64,000 nt of DNA from Paraburkholderia humisilvae (lineage in GTDB: Bacteria; Pseudomonadota; Gammaproteobacteria; Burkholderiales; Burkholderiaceae). Every line of letters starts with the position of its first letter. Positions within the stretch are counted from its first letter, which is position 1. Position numbers and translations under genes: made by a program. A model generated the notes under the pieces. It saw nothing but the letters and a program-made list of their open reading frames with translations, was not told where the DNA came from and did no database searches. Positions 53,567 to 62,717 of this stretch are shown here, one piece after another. The stretch is taken from NCBI RefSeq assembly GCF_902859855.1, contig NZ_CADIKH010000012.1, positions 149,998-213,997 of the forward strand, given 5' to 3'.

Positions 53567-56500
53567 TCAATGGCGCTCCAGCGCCGCCATTTCGCGCACG
53601 ACGACCAGCAGCATCGACAGACTCGCGCCGCCCGCCGCACGCAGATCGGCCAGCAACTGCGCGTAACGCGCGAGCGCAGCCTCACGCCGAGTCCGCCACG
53701 CGTCGACCAACGTGCCGGGGTCGGTCATCGCCGATGCGTCCGGCGCTTGCGCCAGCGCGCTCGTCGCAAGCTGGCGCTTCAGACGCGCAAGCTCGGCGAG
53801 CGCCGCGGCACGCGCCATCACATCCCAGTGCGTCGGCGTCGGCAGCGCGGCCGCACGCTCGCTGATCCAGTTGTAGTTCAGCTGCGTGCCAAGCGCGAAA
53901 TAGACGCCTGCCACCTGCTCGAGGCTGCGCCCGCTGGTCGCCGCGACTTCCGCGATATCGAGCAGCGCCGCCGGAATCTCGCCGCTTGCGACGCGTACCG
54001 CGAGCTCACTGTCGACACCGGCATCGACGAGTACGCGCTGCCGCTCGGACAGCGCTTCGATATCGGCCGCGGGCAACAGCGCCGGCAGTTGCGGCGCGAG
54101 GCGCTGCGCCGCATCGCGACAGCGCGCGATCAGCGCCGCGGCGCCGCCCTCCTTCAGCTCGCCCGCTTGCAGATGCCGCAGGAACCACAGCGCCGCGCTT
54201 TCGAGCAGGCGCGTGATTTCGACGAACATGCGCGCCTGCACGTCGTCCGGCACGCGATTATCGAGCGCGTCGATCTTGCGCCAGACGTCGTCGAGATCGA
54301 ACACGCTGCGCGCCATCAGGCAGGCACGCACGATATCGCCTGGCCGCGCGTCGGTTTCCTCCATCAGCCGATGCACGAATGCGCAGCCGACGCGGTTGAC
54401 GAGCCCATTCGTCAGGTAGGTCGCGAGGATTTCGCGGCGCAGCGGATGGCGATGCATCGGCTCGTCGAAACGCTGGCGCAGCGGCTGCGGGAAATACTCG
54501 GCGAGCATGCCGGCGACGAGCGCATCTTCGGGCAGGTCCGATTCGAGCAGCGCATCGTACAACCACATCTTGCTGTATGCGAGCAGCACCGCCCGCTCCG
54601 GCGACGTGAGGCCCTGTTTCGCCGTGTGCCGTTCATTGATCTGCTCGTCGGTCGGCAGGAATTCGATCACGCGGCTCAGCCGCCCCGCGCGTTCGAGCCA
54701 GCGCATCAGCCGCACCTCCGCATCGAGCATCTGCGCGGCGTAGCGGCCCGCGATCGACAGCGCCTGGGTCTGGTAGTAGTTGTCCTGCAGCACCAGCAGC
54801 CCCACTTCCTCGGTCATTTCCGCAAGCAGCGCGTTGCGCTGCTTCTCGGTCATCTCGCCGTCCGCGACCACGAGACCCAGCAGAATCTTGATGTTCACTT
54901 CGTGATCCGAACAATCGACACCGGCTGAATTGTCGATCGCATCGGTATTCACCCGTCCGCCGCGCTGTGCAAACTCGATACGGCCGTACTGCGTCAAGCC
55001 AAGATTACCCCCTTCAGCGACCACCTTGCAGCGCAGCTCGCTGCCGTTGACGCGCACCGCGTCATTGGTACGGTCGCCGACCTGCGCATGCGTTTCGTGG
55101 CTCGCTTTGACATAGGTGCCGATGCCACCGTTGTACAGCAGGTCGACCGGCGCCTGAAGAATCGTGCGGATCAGCTCGTTCGGCGTCAGCGCAGCCGCGC
55201 TGATGCCGAGCACCGCCTGCACCGCGGCGGATATCGGCACGGTCTTCGCGGTGCGCGGGAAGATGCCGCCGCCCGCCGAGATCAGCGACGGGTCATAGTC
55301 CTGCCAGCTCGATCGCTCGAGGCCGAACAGGCGTTGCCGTTCGGCGAGGCTGGTCGCCGGATCGGGATTCGGGTCGAGGAACACATGACGATGATCGAAC
55401 GCCGCAACCAGCCTGATATGCGGCGATAACAACATGCCATTGCCGAACACGTCGCCGGACATATCGCCGACGCCGACCACCGTGAAGTCAGTCGCTTGCG
55501 TGTCGATACCCATCTCGCGGAAGTGCCGCTTCACCGACTCCCACGCGCCGCGCGCGGTAATGGCCATCTTCTTGTGGTCGTAGCCGACCGAGCCGCCTGA
55601 CGCAAACGCATCGTCGAGCCAGAATCCGTACTCCTGCGAGATCGCATTCGCGTAGTCGGAAAACGTCGCGGTGCCCTTGTCCGCCGCCACGACCAGATAC
55701 GGATCGTCCGGATCGTGCCGCACCACTTCGGGCGGCGGCACGATCTCCGCGCCAGAACGGTTATCGGTCACATCGAGCAGCCCGCGTAAGAACGTCTGGT
55801 AGCACGCGACGCCTTCGCGCAGCCATGCTTCGCGATCGGTCAGCGGCGGCGGGTTCTTCACGACAAAGCCGCCCTTCGAGCCGACCGGCACGATCACGAC
55901 GTTCTTCACCATTTGCGCCTTCATCAGCCCGAGCACTTCGGTGCGGAAATCTTCGCGACGATCGGACCAGCGCAGTCCGCCGCGCGCGACCCTTCCGCCG
56001 CGCAAATGCACGCCCTCGACGCGCGGCGAATAGACCCAGATCTCAAACATCGGCTTCGGTTCGGGCAACCCCGGCACTTTCGCCGGGTTGAACTTGAACG
56101 ACAGATACGGCATCGGCCGGCCATGCGCATCGCGACGAAAGTAGTTGGTGCGCACCGACGCATTGATCACGCCGAGAAACTGCCGCAGGATCCGGTCTTC
56201 ATCGAGATTGGGCACCTGATCGAGCGCCCCTTCGATCACTTTCAGCATCCTGTCGATGCGCGCTTCGCGCCCGGTGCCCGGCGACGGATCGAAGCGCGCG
56301 ATAAACAGTTCGACCAGCATGCGCGCGATCGCCGGGTTACCCGTCAGCGCGCGCTCGATATACGCATCGCTGAACGTCGAGCCGACCTGCCGCAAGTACT
56401 TCGCGTACGCGCGCAAAATCGTCACCTCGCGCGCGGCCAGGTGCGCACGTAGCACGAGGCGGTTGAAATCGTCGTTCTCGATCGTGCCGCACCACACCTG

Positions 56501-58417
56501 TTCGAACGCGTCTTCGAACAGGTCCTTCACGCGTTCGATGTCGAACTCGGTTTCGTCGGCAAGCTCCAGGCCGAAATCGTGAATCCACGCGGGCTGCGCA
56601 TGCGGCGCTTCGATCAGGTACGGGCGCTCTTCGTCGACGCGCACGCCCAGATGCTCGAGCATCGGCAGGCTGCGCGACAGCGCGATCGGCTGCCCGACGC
56701 GGTATACCTTGAAGCGGAACGCTCGCGGCGCCGACTCGATCGGCCGGTACAGGTTCATCGCCAGATGGCCCGACGCCTGCACGCGCTCGATCAATTCGAT
56801 GTCTCGCACCGCCGTGCGCGCCGCATAGTCGTCGCGATAGCCGGCCGGGAACGAATCCGCATAGTGTTGCAAGAGACGGTTGCCCTGTTCCTCGCCAAAC
56901 GCATCGAGCAACGCGTCGGCCAGATCGTCTTGCCAGCGGCGTGTGACCTGCACGAGCCGCGTTTCGAGCTCGCGCGTATCGACGTCGCGCATCGCGCCGG
57001 GCTCCGCCCGCACGACGAAATGAATCCGCGCGAGCGTCGACTCGGACAACAACGGCGTGAATTCGACCGCTGCGCCATTGAACGCGTCGAGCAGCAGCTT
57101 TGCGATGCGCCGGCGCAAATCGGTGTTGTACTTGTCGCGCGGTACAAACACGAGGCACGACACGAAGCGGTCAAAACGGTCGCGACGCACGAAGAGCCGC
57201 GTGCGCTGATGCTCCTGCAAGCGCAGGATGCCCATCGCGATGTCGTATAGCTCGTTTTCGTCGGCCTGGAACAGTTCATCGCGCGGATATGTTTCAAGCA
57301 CGGTCACCAGCGATTTGCCGAGATGACCTTTCGGCAGAAAGCCCGCACGCCGCACGATGTTCGCGCATTTGCGGCGCACGATCGGAATCTCCGCTGCCGA
57401 CACCATATATGCGGTCGACGTGTACAGCCCGATAAAGCGCCGCTCGCCGGCGATCTTGCCGTCCGGCCCAACCAGTTTGACGCCGACGTAATCGAGGTGA
57501 CCCGGCCGATGCACGGTCGCGCGCGAATTGGCTTTCGTCAGAAAAATCGGCCACGCGCCATGGATGATCGCCGCGGCCGCGGGCGGCAGCGGCGTCACAT
57601 CGGGCGTGCGTTCATCGCCCAATGCTTCGCGCAAGATGCCGAGGCCCGTGCCCGGAATCGCACGCAGGCCGAAACCGCCGCCGTGCGACACCAGCTCGTA
57701 GTCTCGCTGGCCGAGGAAGGTGAAATGATCAGCCACCATCCATTCGAGAAACGCGCGCGCCTCGACACCGTCCGCGCTGGATTCGCGCGCGGCGAGATCC
57801 TTGATCGTGCTGCGCGCGGCGTCAACCACCTTCGGCCAGTCTTCGACCGCGGCGCGTACATCGCCAAGCACGCGCGCGATCGACGTGCGCAGCGTGTCGA
57901 GCTTCGCGGCATCGCCGCAACGGTCCACTTCAAAGTGGATAAACGATGCGAGCTGAGACTGGCCGTCGTCAGGTATCGAACCGCCGACCGCTACGCGCGC
58001 GATGCTGCCGTCCTTGCCACGCCAGATGCGGAATACCGGGTGCAGCACCGAGTGCAGCGCGAGCCCAAGGCCATTGACCGCCATCGATACCGAGTCGACC
58101 AGAAACGGCATGTCGTCATTGACGATCTCGACCACCGTGTGGTCCGAGTGCCAACCGTGCTGTTCGAGAATCGGGTTATAGACACGCAACCGTTCACTGC
58201 CCGGCACAAAGCGTTGCGCGGTTTGCCAGTGCGCCATCGCGGCGCCGTACAGGTCGGGGATGCTGCGGCTTTGCAGTTCGTCGGCATCGACGAAATCGTA
58301 GTAGTGCCGCAGGAAAGGTTCGACAATCGCAAAGGCCGGTTCAGGCAATCGGCCCCGCGCAAATTCGACGACATCGTTGAGCAGGTGCGCGACGGCTTCC
58401 TCGTTCTTCGCTAGCAT
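53567..58417 (-). CDS. NAD-specific glutamate dehydrogenase, large type
   Basis: A 1616-residue NAD-GDH of the ~180-kDa class, which converts glutamate to 2-oxoglutarate and ammonia in catabolism. The N-terminal half carries ACT-like regulatory regions. The catalytic domain has GGLRWSDRREDFRTEVLGLMKAQMVKN (about residues 820-846), VPVGSKGGFVVK, VGVGDMSGDVFGNGML and VAEGGNLGLTQYGRIEFA. The length matches the family. ATG 58417 has GGAGGA just upstream; the extra residues to 58507 are not coding-like. It sits 150 bp downstream of selD's start codon on the same strand, likely with its own promoter in the long region at 58.4-58.9 kb. Confidence 0.93.
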   Translation of the reverse strand: MLAKNEEAVAHLLNDVVEFARGRLPEPAFAIVEPFLRHYYDFVDADELQSRSIPDLYGAAMAHWQTAQRFVPGSERLRVYNPILEQHGWHSDHTVVEIVNDDMPFLVDSVSMAVNGLGLALHSVLHPVFRIWRGKDGSIARVAVGGSIPDDGQSQLASFIHFEVDRCGDAAKLDTLRTSIARVLGDVRAAVEDWPKVVDAARSTIKDLAARESSADGVEARAFLEWMVADHFTFLGQRDYELVSHGGGFGLRAIPGTGLGILREALGDERTPDVTPLPPAAAAIIHGAWPIFLTKANSRATVHRPGHLDYVGVKLVGPDGKIAGERRFIGLYTSTAYMVSAAEIPIVRRKCANIVRRAGFLPKGHLGKSLVTVLETYPRDELFQADENELYDIAMGILRLQEHQRTRLFVRRDRFDRFVSCLVFVPRDKYNTDLRRRIAKLLLDAFNGAAVEFTPLLSESTLARIHFVVRAEPGAMRDVDTRELETRLVQVTRRWQDDLADALLDAFGEEQGNRLLQHYADSFPAGYRDDYAARTAVRDIELIERVQASGHLAMNLYRPIESAPRAFRFKVYRVGQPIALSRSLPMLEHLGVRVDEERPYLIEAPHAQPAWIHDFGLELADETEFDIERVKDLFEDAFEQVWCGTIENDDFNRLVLRAHLAAREVTILRAYAKYLRQVGSTFSDAYIERALTGNPAIARMLVELFIARFDPSPGTGREARIDRMLKVIEGALDQVPNLDEDRILRQFLGVINASVRTNYFRRDAHGRPMPYLSFKFNPAKVPGLPEPKPMFEIWVYSPRVEGVHLRGGRVARGGLRWSDRREDFRTEVLGLMKAQMVKNVVIVPVGSKGGFVVKNPPPLTDREAWLREGVACYQTFLRGLLDVTDNRSGAEIVPPPEVVRHDPDDPYLVVAADKGTATFSDYANAISQEYGFWLDDAFASGGSVGYDHKKMAITARGAWESVKRHFREMGIDTQATDFTVVGVGDMSGDVFGNGMLLSPHIRLVAAFDHRHVFLDPNPDPATSLAERQRLFGLERSSWQDYDPSLISAGGGIFPRTAKTVPISAAVQAVLGISAAALTPNELIRTILQAPVDLLYNGGIGTYVKASHETHAQVGDRTNDAVRVNGSELRCKVVAEGGNLGLTQYGRIEFAQRGGRVNTDAIDNSAGVDCSDHEVNIKILLGLVVADGEMTEKQRNALLAEMTEEVGLLVLQDNYYQTQALSIAGRYAAQMLDAEVRLMRWLERAGRLSRVIEFLPTDEQINERHTAKQGLTSPERAVLLAYSKMWLYDALLESDLPEDALVAGMLAEYFPQPLRQRFDEPMHRHPLRREILATYLTNGLVNRVGCAFVHRLMEETDARPGDIVRACLMARSVFDLDDVWRKIDALDNRVPDDVQARMFVEITRLLESAALWFLRHLQAGELKEGGAAALIARCRDAAQRLAPQLPALLPAADIEALSERQRVLVDAGVDSELAVRVASGEIPAALLDIAEVAATSGRSLEQVAGVYFALGTQLNYNWISERAAALPTPTHWDVMARAAALAELARLKRQLATSALAQAPDASAMTDPGTLVDAWRTRREAALARYAQLLADLRAAGGASLSMLLVVVREMAALERH

Positions 58418-58941
58418 GACGTCCTCCACGGCGGGTGGCGATTCATTGCATCGTCGATAGATGGGCATTATGCACCCTGCTTGTGACGCCACTGTGTGCA
58501 TGCGCACATGGAAATACGAACGACCGCCGCATCTATTCGCGAGTGAATCCGCGCATTCGAATAGGCATTCCTGTGCGTGATGAATTTTTCATGAATTTTT
58601 AAAATCGTTTCGGGATGCTTCGTTTGTTAATTGACATATCAGCCAGGGTTCTTCTGATTAGCGAACCTGCGTATGATGCGCTAGTCTCTTAGAGTGTGTC
58701 GCTCCCCGGCGAATCCGCATAACGCAAGCGTCTCCTGGTAAAGCGCGGCTTGTATGCCGATGCTTTCCGCACGACTGGACAAGCGCTTCAGATGCCGCTT
58801 TTTCACGTAGCGCGCATACAAGCCTCTATCGAATTGCAATCATTTTCTGGTCTGGCGGCACCTCTGTTCCCCGCCGACCGGGTTGGCCTGTTGTCGAAGT
58901 GTGCGCGGTAGAACCTGCAAGCCTGACATGGAGACCCAGCC
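58418..58941. promoter_or_regulatory. Divergent AT-rich region between glutamate dehydrogenase and barrel genes
   Basis: These 524 bp contain no supported gene. From about 58560 to 58690 the DNA is notably AT-rich, with a TTGACA at 58631-58636 that could be a -35 element although no good -10 follows at the right distance. An 11-bp inverted repeat lies nearer the barrel gene (separate entry). Promoters for both flanking genes are expected here. Confidence 0.55.
58747..58824. repeat. Long-range 11-bp inverted repeat
   Basis: GGCTTGTATGC (58747-58757) is exactly complementary to GCATACAAGCC (58814-58824), with 56 bases between. In RNA it would close a large stem-loop about 120 bases before the barrel gene start. 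It may be paired regulator sites or an untranslated structured leader. Confidence 0.5.
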
Positions 58942-60426
58942 ATGAAGCGCGAGCCATTGCGACATTTGCGCATGATCAGCTATGCGACTTTATTGTTTTT
59001 CTTTCATGCCGAATTGCATGCGCAATCGCTGGACGATCAGACCACACAGGAAAACATTGCAACGCTTCGGCAGGAATTGAACAACCGCATTAAAGAGCTC
59101 GACGTATTGAAGCGGAAACTCGCCGAAGAGGAGGCGAATTTCCAGCAATTGAGCCACGCACTCGATGCACGCATGCTCGAATCGAAGCGCGGCGCGGGCG
59201 AACCGGGTGCCGGCGGCGCGACGACGCCCGGCGTCGCGCAGGATGCGGGAGCCGGAGCGGGTGCGGCAGCCGGCAATGCGAGTGGCGCTGCGGATGCCGC
59301 GAACGGCACGAATGCGGTGAATGGCGCGGGTACGAATGCGAGCGGGGCGGCCGGCGGGACGGCCGGCGCAGCGCAGGCCGCGGCACCTGCTGCAACCCCT
59401 GCGCAGAATGCGCAAAACGCCGCACCTTCACCGCAACAGCCGGTCGGCCAGGCGCCGGTGCCGGACACCGCGCCGCCCGCAGTCGCGCCGATCTTCGATC
59501 AGCCGGGCGTGCTCACGCCGCGCAACAAGTTCGTGCTCGAGCCGTCGTTTCAGTTCGGCTATTCATCGTCGGACCAGGTCGCGCTGGTCGGCTACACGAT
59601 CATCCCGGCGCTGCTGATCGGCCTGGTCGATGTACGCGAGGTCAAGTCGACCGTGCTGACCGGAGGCATTGCGGCACGCTACGGGATCACGAACCGGTTG
59701 GAGGTGGAAGTCCGTGTGCCGTATGTGTACTCGACCAACGATACCGTCAGCCGCGAAATATTCACCGGCACCGCGCAGGACAACGTCTTCAACAGTAGCG
59801 GTCACAACATCGGCGACGTCGAAATGACGCTGCGCTACCAGTTAAACGATGGCGGCCCCGACAAGTTCTACTACGTCGGCTGGCTGCGCTTCAAGACTGC
59901 GACCGGCAAGAGCCCGTTCGATGTCGTGACCGACTGTGTGACACGCTGCGTCGCCGACACGACCGGTACCGGCCTGCCGCTCGAGCAGCCGACCGGTACG
60001 GGCTTCTATGCGATCCAGCCTGGTCTCACGTGGTTGTTCCCAAGCGATCCGGTTGTGTTCTTCGGCAACTTCAGCTATCTGCACAGCTTCGGGCGCAGCG
60101 ATCTGAGCCTGACGATTCTCGACGGCGAAAAGGACTTCATCGGCCGTGTGCAACCCGGCGATATCTGGGGCTTCAACGTCGGCATGGGCCTCGCGCTGAA
60201 CGAGAAGGCGTCGGTCAGTATTGGTTACGACCAGAGCATCGTGTTGCCGACCAAGGAGAATGGCGAGACCGTTCCCGGTTCAGTACGGGTCGTGCTCGGC
60301 ACGCTGCTTATCGGCTATTCGTACCGGCTGTCGCCGAGGACCACCCTGAACTTTTCGATCGGCGCGGGCCTCACGCGCGATACGCCGGACCTCACCCTCA
60401 CGTTCCGCTTGCCGATCACGTTCTGA
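58942..60426 (+). CDS. FapF-like outer-membrane beta-barrel with N-terminal coiled coil
   Basis: A 494-residue exported protein. Residues 1-28 are a signal peptide ending HAQS; about 36-80 form a heptad-rich coiled coil (ATLRQELNNRIKELDVLKRK and onward). Residues about 83-185 are a Gly/Ala/Asn/Pro-rich linker, and from about 190 a beta-barrel follows with alternating strands and a C-terminal Phe (FRLPITF). Signal, coiled coil, flexible linker and barrel is the architecture of FapF, the trimeric channel that exports Pseudomonas Fap amyloid. The convergent operon next door encodes a C39-type peptidase and repetitive secreted proteins, in line with that role. The assignment rests on architecture and context, not on alignment. 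Confidence 0.7.
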   Translation: MKREPLRHLRMISYATLLFFFHAELHAQSLDDQTTQENIATLRQELNNRIKELDVLKRKLAEEEANFQQLSHALDARMLESKRGAGEPGAGGATTPGVAQDAGAGAGAAAGNASGAADAANGTNAVNGAGTNASGAAGGTAGAAQAAAPAATPAQNAQNAAPSPQQPVGQAPVPDTAPPAVAPIFDQPGVLTPRNKFVLEPSFQFGYSSSDQVALVGYTIIPALLIGLVDVREVKSTVLTGGIAARYGITNRLEVEVRVPYVYSTNDTVSREIFTGTAQDNVFNSSGHNIGDVEMTLRYQLNDGGPDKFYYVGWLRFKTATGKSPFDVVTDCVTRCVADTTGTGLPLEQPTGTGFYAIQPGLTWLFPSDPVVFFGNFSYLHSFGRSDLSLTILDGEKDFIGRVQPGDIWGFNVGMGLALNEKASVSIGYDQSIVLPTKENGETVPGSVRVVLGTLLIGYSYRLSPRTTLNFSIGAGLTRDTPDLTLTFRLPITF

Positions 60427-60440
60427 TGGCTACGTGCTGT

Positions 60441-60463
60441 GCGCCGCGTGATCGATGCGGCGC
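60441..60463. terminator. Stem-loop between convergent genes
   Basis: GCGCCGC / GCGGCGC, a 7-bp stem with a 9-base loop, lies in the 68-bp gap between the barrel gene and the convergent operon and may end both transcripts. Confidence 0.5.
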
Positions 60464-60494
60464 GTGCCGCCTCACGCATGCATCGGCGATCGTA

Positions 60495-61991
60495 CTATTG
60501 ACCGCGCACCGAGTTGATCAACGCACCGCTGAGCGTCGAACCAATATTCAGATTCTTGAACATCGATAGCGAATTGACGGTCGTGTTGATCGTCGTCAGT
60601 GCCTGGATCTGCTGATTGCTCAGCGTATTCTGGATCACCGCGCCCGACAGCGCCGGCAACGCGCCGGGCTGCACGACATTGCCCGGCCCGTTCTGGATCA
60701 GCGCGCCTGCGTTGATCGAAGCCAGCTGCTGCGCCTGCTGCGCGTTGATGTTGCTGATGTCCGGGATATTGAAGCTCATCGTCGTCACCAGATTTCCGTT
60801 GACGACCACCATTCTCGAAATGCCGAACGACACTTTCAGTCCGGACGACAGATCAAAGCCGCCGCGCATTTTGTCGAGCCGTTCGTCGCTAATCGCGACC
60901 TTCTCCGGCATCGACCATTTCGGATCTTCGGTGCTCGCTCCAGCCTGAGCGGGTTGCGCCCTCTGGTTCCCGGTAGCGGACGAATCCTTGCGCGATGGCG
61001 CCGCAATCGGCGCGGCGTACGATATCGGCGGTTTCGCTTGCGGGGCCGGCAATGCGGCCGGTGCCGACGTGTCGCGTGAATCGGCTCGAGGCGACGGCAT
61101 CGCCACGTCCGACGATTTCACGTGCGCGAGTGCAAACGGCTTTGCTTGCGGGAAGGACGGCGCCGCTTCAAGCGTTTGAGAAAAGGCATCCGCGCTGCCG
61201 TGCGCGGACACCGCGACCGGTGCCGCGTAGGACACATGCCGTCGCTGCGCTGCGTTGCTGGTTGGCGCGTCGGTTTGTTCATCGGTTCGCGCGACAACGC
61301 GCGATGACGGCGCCGCTTCGGCCGCATTCGGTTCGGCGTCGTTCGCTTTGGCCGTCTGCGCCGTGTGAACCGGAACCGCTATCGGCACGGCGTAGGAAAC
61401 CGGCGCCTTGCGCACTGGCCGCTGCACATCCAGCAACAGCACCGGTTTTGCGGGAGCCGGCTCGTCCGCATGCGTCGCGCGCGGCGGGGAAGCTTCGATG
61501 TGATGCGGCGCGACCGATGCGCCGTCTACACGCGCGGCGTCCTCGAGCGGTGCGGGCTGCGCCGCAGACGGCACGCCGGCGTCTGCCAGCTGCGCCGCGT
61601 CGGCGCGCGGCTCGCCCCATTCCAGTTCATTCGCCTGCGCCTCGGCGACGACCGGTGCTGCTGTCTGTGTACTCATATCCGCAACCGTGTCCGTATGCCC
61701 TGGAACGGCAATCGGCGCGGCATACGAAACCGGTACACTGCGCGCATTCACCGCATCGGTCACGCATTGTGCATCCGTTTGCGTCGCATCGACAATCGGC
61801 AAATTTGCCGACTCGCGCACGCTTTCCGCATCGGGTTGCGCGCTCGCCGCGATCACCCCGGCAGCCACGCCAGCGGTCTGCGTCGCAGGCTCCGCGATGG
61901 GTTCAACCTGTTGCGCGTGCGCCGCAAACGGCGCCATGCTTCCACACACGACAGTAGCGATACGCGCGAGCTTGTAGGTCTGCGTCTCCAT
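60495..61991 (-). CDS. Exported repeat protein with RGG motif and conserved C-terminal domain
   Basis: A 498-residue secreted protein. A signal peptide ends near AHA (residue 26). Residues about 30-360 are Ala/Pro-rich low complexity holding four copies of a degenerate repeat with core SYAAPIAVP, at about residues 87-99, 197-209, 252-264 and 322-334. Then comes DERLDKMRGGFDLSSGLKVS (369-388) and a 110-residue Asn/Gln/Ser-rich domain that mentions paired AGALIQN and AVIQN segments and ends SGALINSVRGQ. The LDxxRGG motif resembles a double-glycine processing site for the C39 peptidase encoded 7 bp upstream. I read it as a fibre or surface component, by context; no family name is certain. Confidence 0.65.
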   Translation of the reverse strand: METQTYKLARIATVVCGSMAPFAAHAQQVEPIAEPATQTAGVAAGVIAASAQPDAESVRESANLPIVDATQTDAQCVTDAVNARSVPVSYAAPIAVPGHTDTVADMSTQTAAPVVAEAQANELEWGEPRADAAQLADAGVPSAAQPAPLEDAARVDGASVAPHHIEASPPRATHADEPAPAKPVLLLDVQRPVRKAPVSYAVPIAVPVHTAQTAKANDAEPNAAEAAPSSRVVARTDEQTDAPTSNAAQRRHVSYAAPVAVSAHGSADAFSQTLEAAPSFPQAKPFALAHVKSSDVAMPSPRADSRDTSAPAALPAPQAKPPISYAAPIAAPSRKDSSATGNQRAQPAQAGASTEDPKWSMPEKVAISDERLDKMRGGFDLSSGLKVSFGISRMVVVNGNLVTTMSFNIPDISNINAQQAQQLASINAGALIQNGPGNVVQPGALPALSGAVIQNTLSNQQIQALTTINTTVNSLSMFKNLNIGSTLSGALINSVRGQ

Positions 61992-61998
61992 GATCGCC

Positions 61999-62703
61999 TC
62001 AGAACTGGCCCGGTCCGTGTTTGGGCACCACGACGAAATAGAGCCCGTCGCGATTGACGCCCGTATAAAGCGGCGCGCTCGGCGCGACGCGCCAGTCCGC
62101 CGGGCTATTGAATATGCCCACGCCCGGCTTGTTGTGGATCACGAACAGAACCTGGTCTTCCCATTTCTTTTCAAAGCTTTCCTTCGGTATCGGCCGGGTG
62201 CCGGTCGCCGGATCGCCGATCAGCACGCGATCGTTGCGCAATCCCTTGATCACGACGAAATGGTGATATCCGCTCTCGCTGATCAGCACGATCGCCGGTG
62301 TGTTCGTCTCCGCGAGTTTCTGCAAGGGCAGCTCATAGCCGTCCGCGATAAAACCGCGCCGCTCGAGAAAGCGCTTGATGTCGAGCAGCGAAAAGCCCTG
62401 CTGGCGAATCTTCTGCTGATCGCCGTCCAGGAACATCTCCTGAAAGGCGGTCTGCTCGCTGACCGGATAGTTGTACTGGTACGTGAGCAGTGTGGCGACC
62501 GCGGCGGACCCGCAACTGAAGTCATATTGCTGCTTGATCGTCCGCTTGAAACGGGCCTCCTTGAGGCTCGTCACGTGCATCGCGAAGTTCGCGCCTTCCG
62601 GATCGACAACCGTAATGTCGTCCGCGCGCGCGGCGGGCGCGAGCGCGAGCGCGCACGCGAGCAGGACCGTCGGCCAGGCCGCGAAACGGGCGGGATGGAT
62701 CAT
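61999..62703 (-). CDS. C39-family cysteine peptidase, exported (FapD-like)
   Basis: A 234-residue peptidase with a signal peptide ending ARA (residue 27). The papain-like C39 core has Cys64 in YDFSCGSAAVATLL, His148 in YHHFVVIKG and Asp164 in IGDPATG. C39 enzymes usually cleave after a Gly-Gly pair in peptide leaders; a free-standing exported version with this opening is FapD of the Pseudomonas functional-amyloid operon. The two proteins encoded on either side carry LDxxRGG motifs and are the obvious substrates. The gene lies 7 bp before the next gene and 14 bp after the previous one, so the three are cotranscribed. Confidence 0.8.
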   Translation of the reverse strand: MIHPARFAAWPTVLLACALALAPAARADDITVVDPEGANFAMHVTSLKEARFKRTIKQQYDFSCGSAAVATLLTYQYNYPVSEQTAFQEMFLDGDQQKIRQQGFSLLDIKRFLERRGFIADGYELPLQKLAETNTPAIVLISESGYHHFVVIKGLRNDRVLIGDPATGTRPIPKESFEKKWEDQVLFVIHNKPGVGIFNSPADWRVAPSAPLYTGVNRDGLYFVVVPKHGPGQF

Positions 62704-62717
62704 CGCAGCGTGCCCAC

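Noticed and set aside
53567..54928. A 667-codon plus-strand frame at the 3' end of the glutamate dehydrogenase and selD genes
   Set aside because: It is the complementary frame of high-GC codons, with Arg/His/Gln-rich composition and no domain; the minus-strand genes explain the region.
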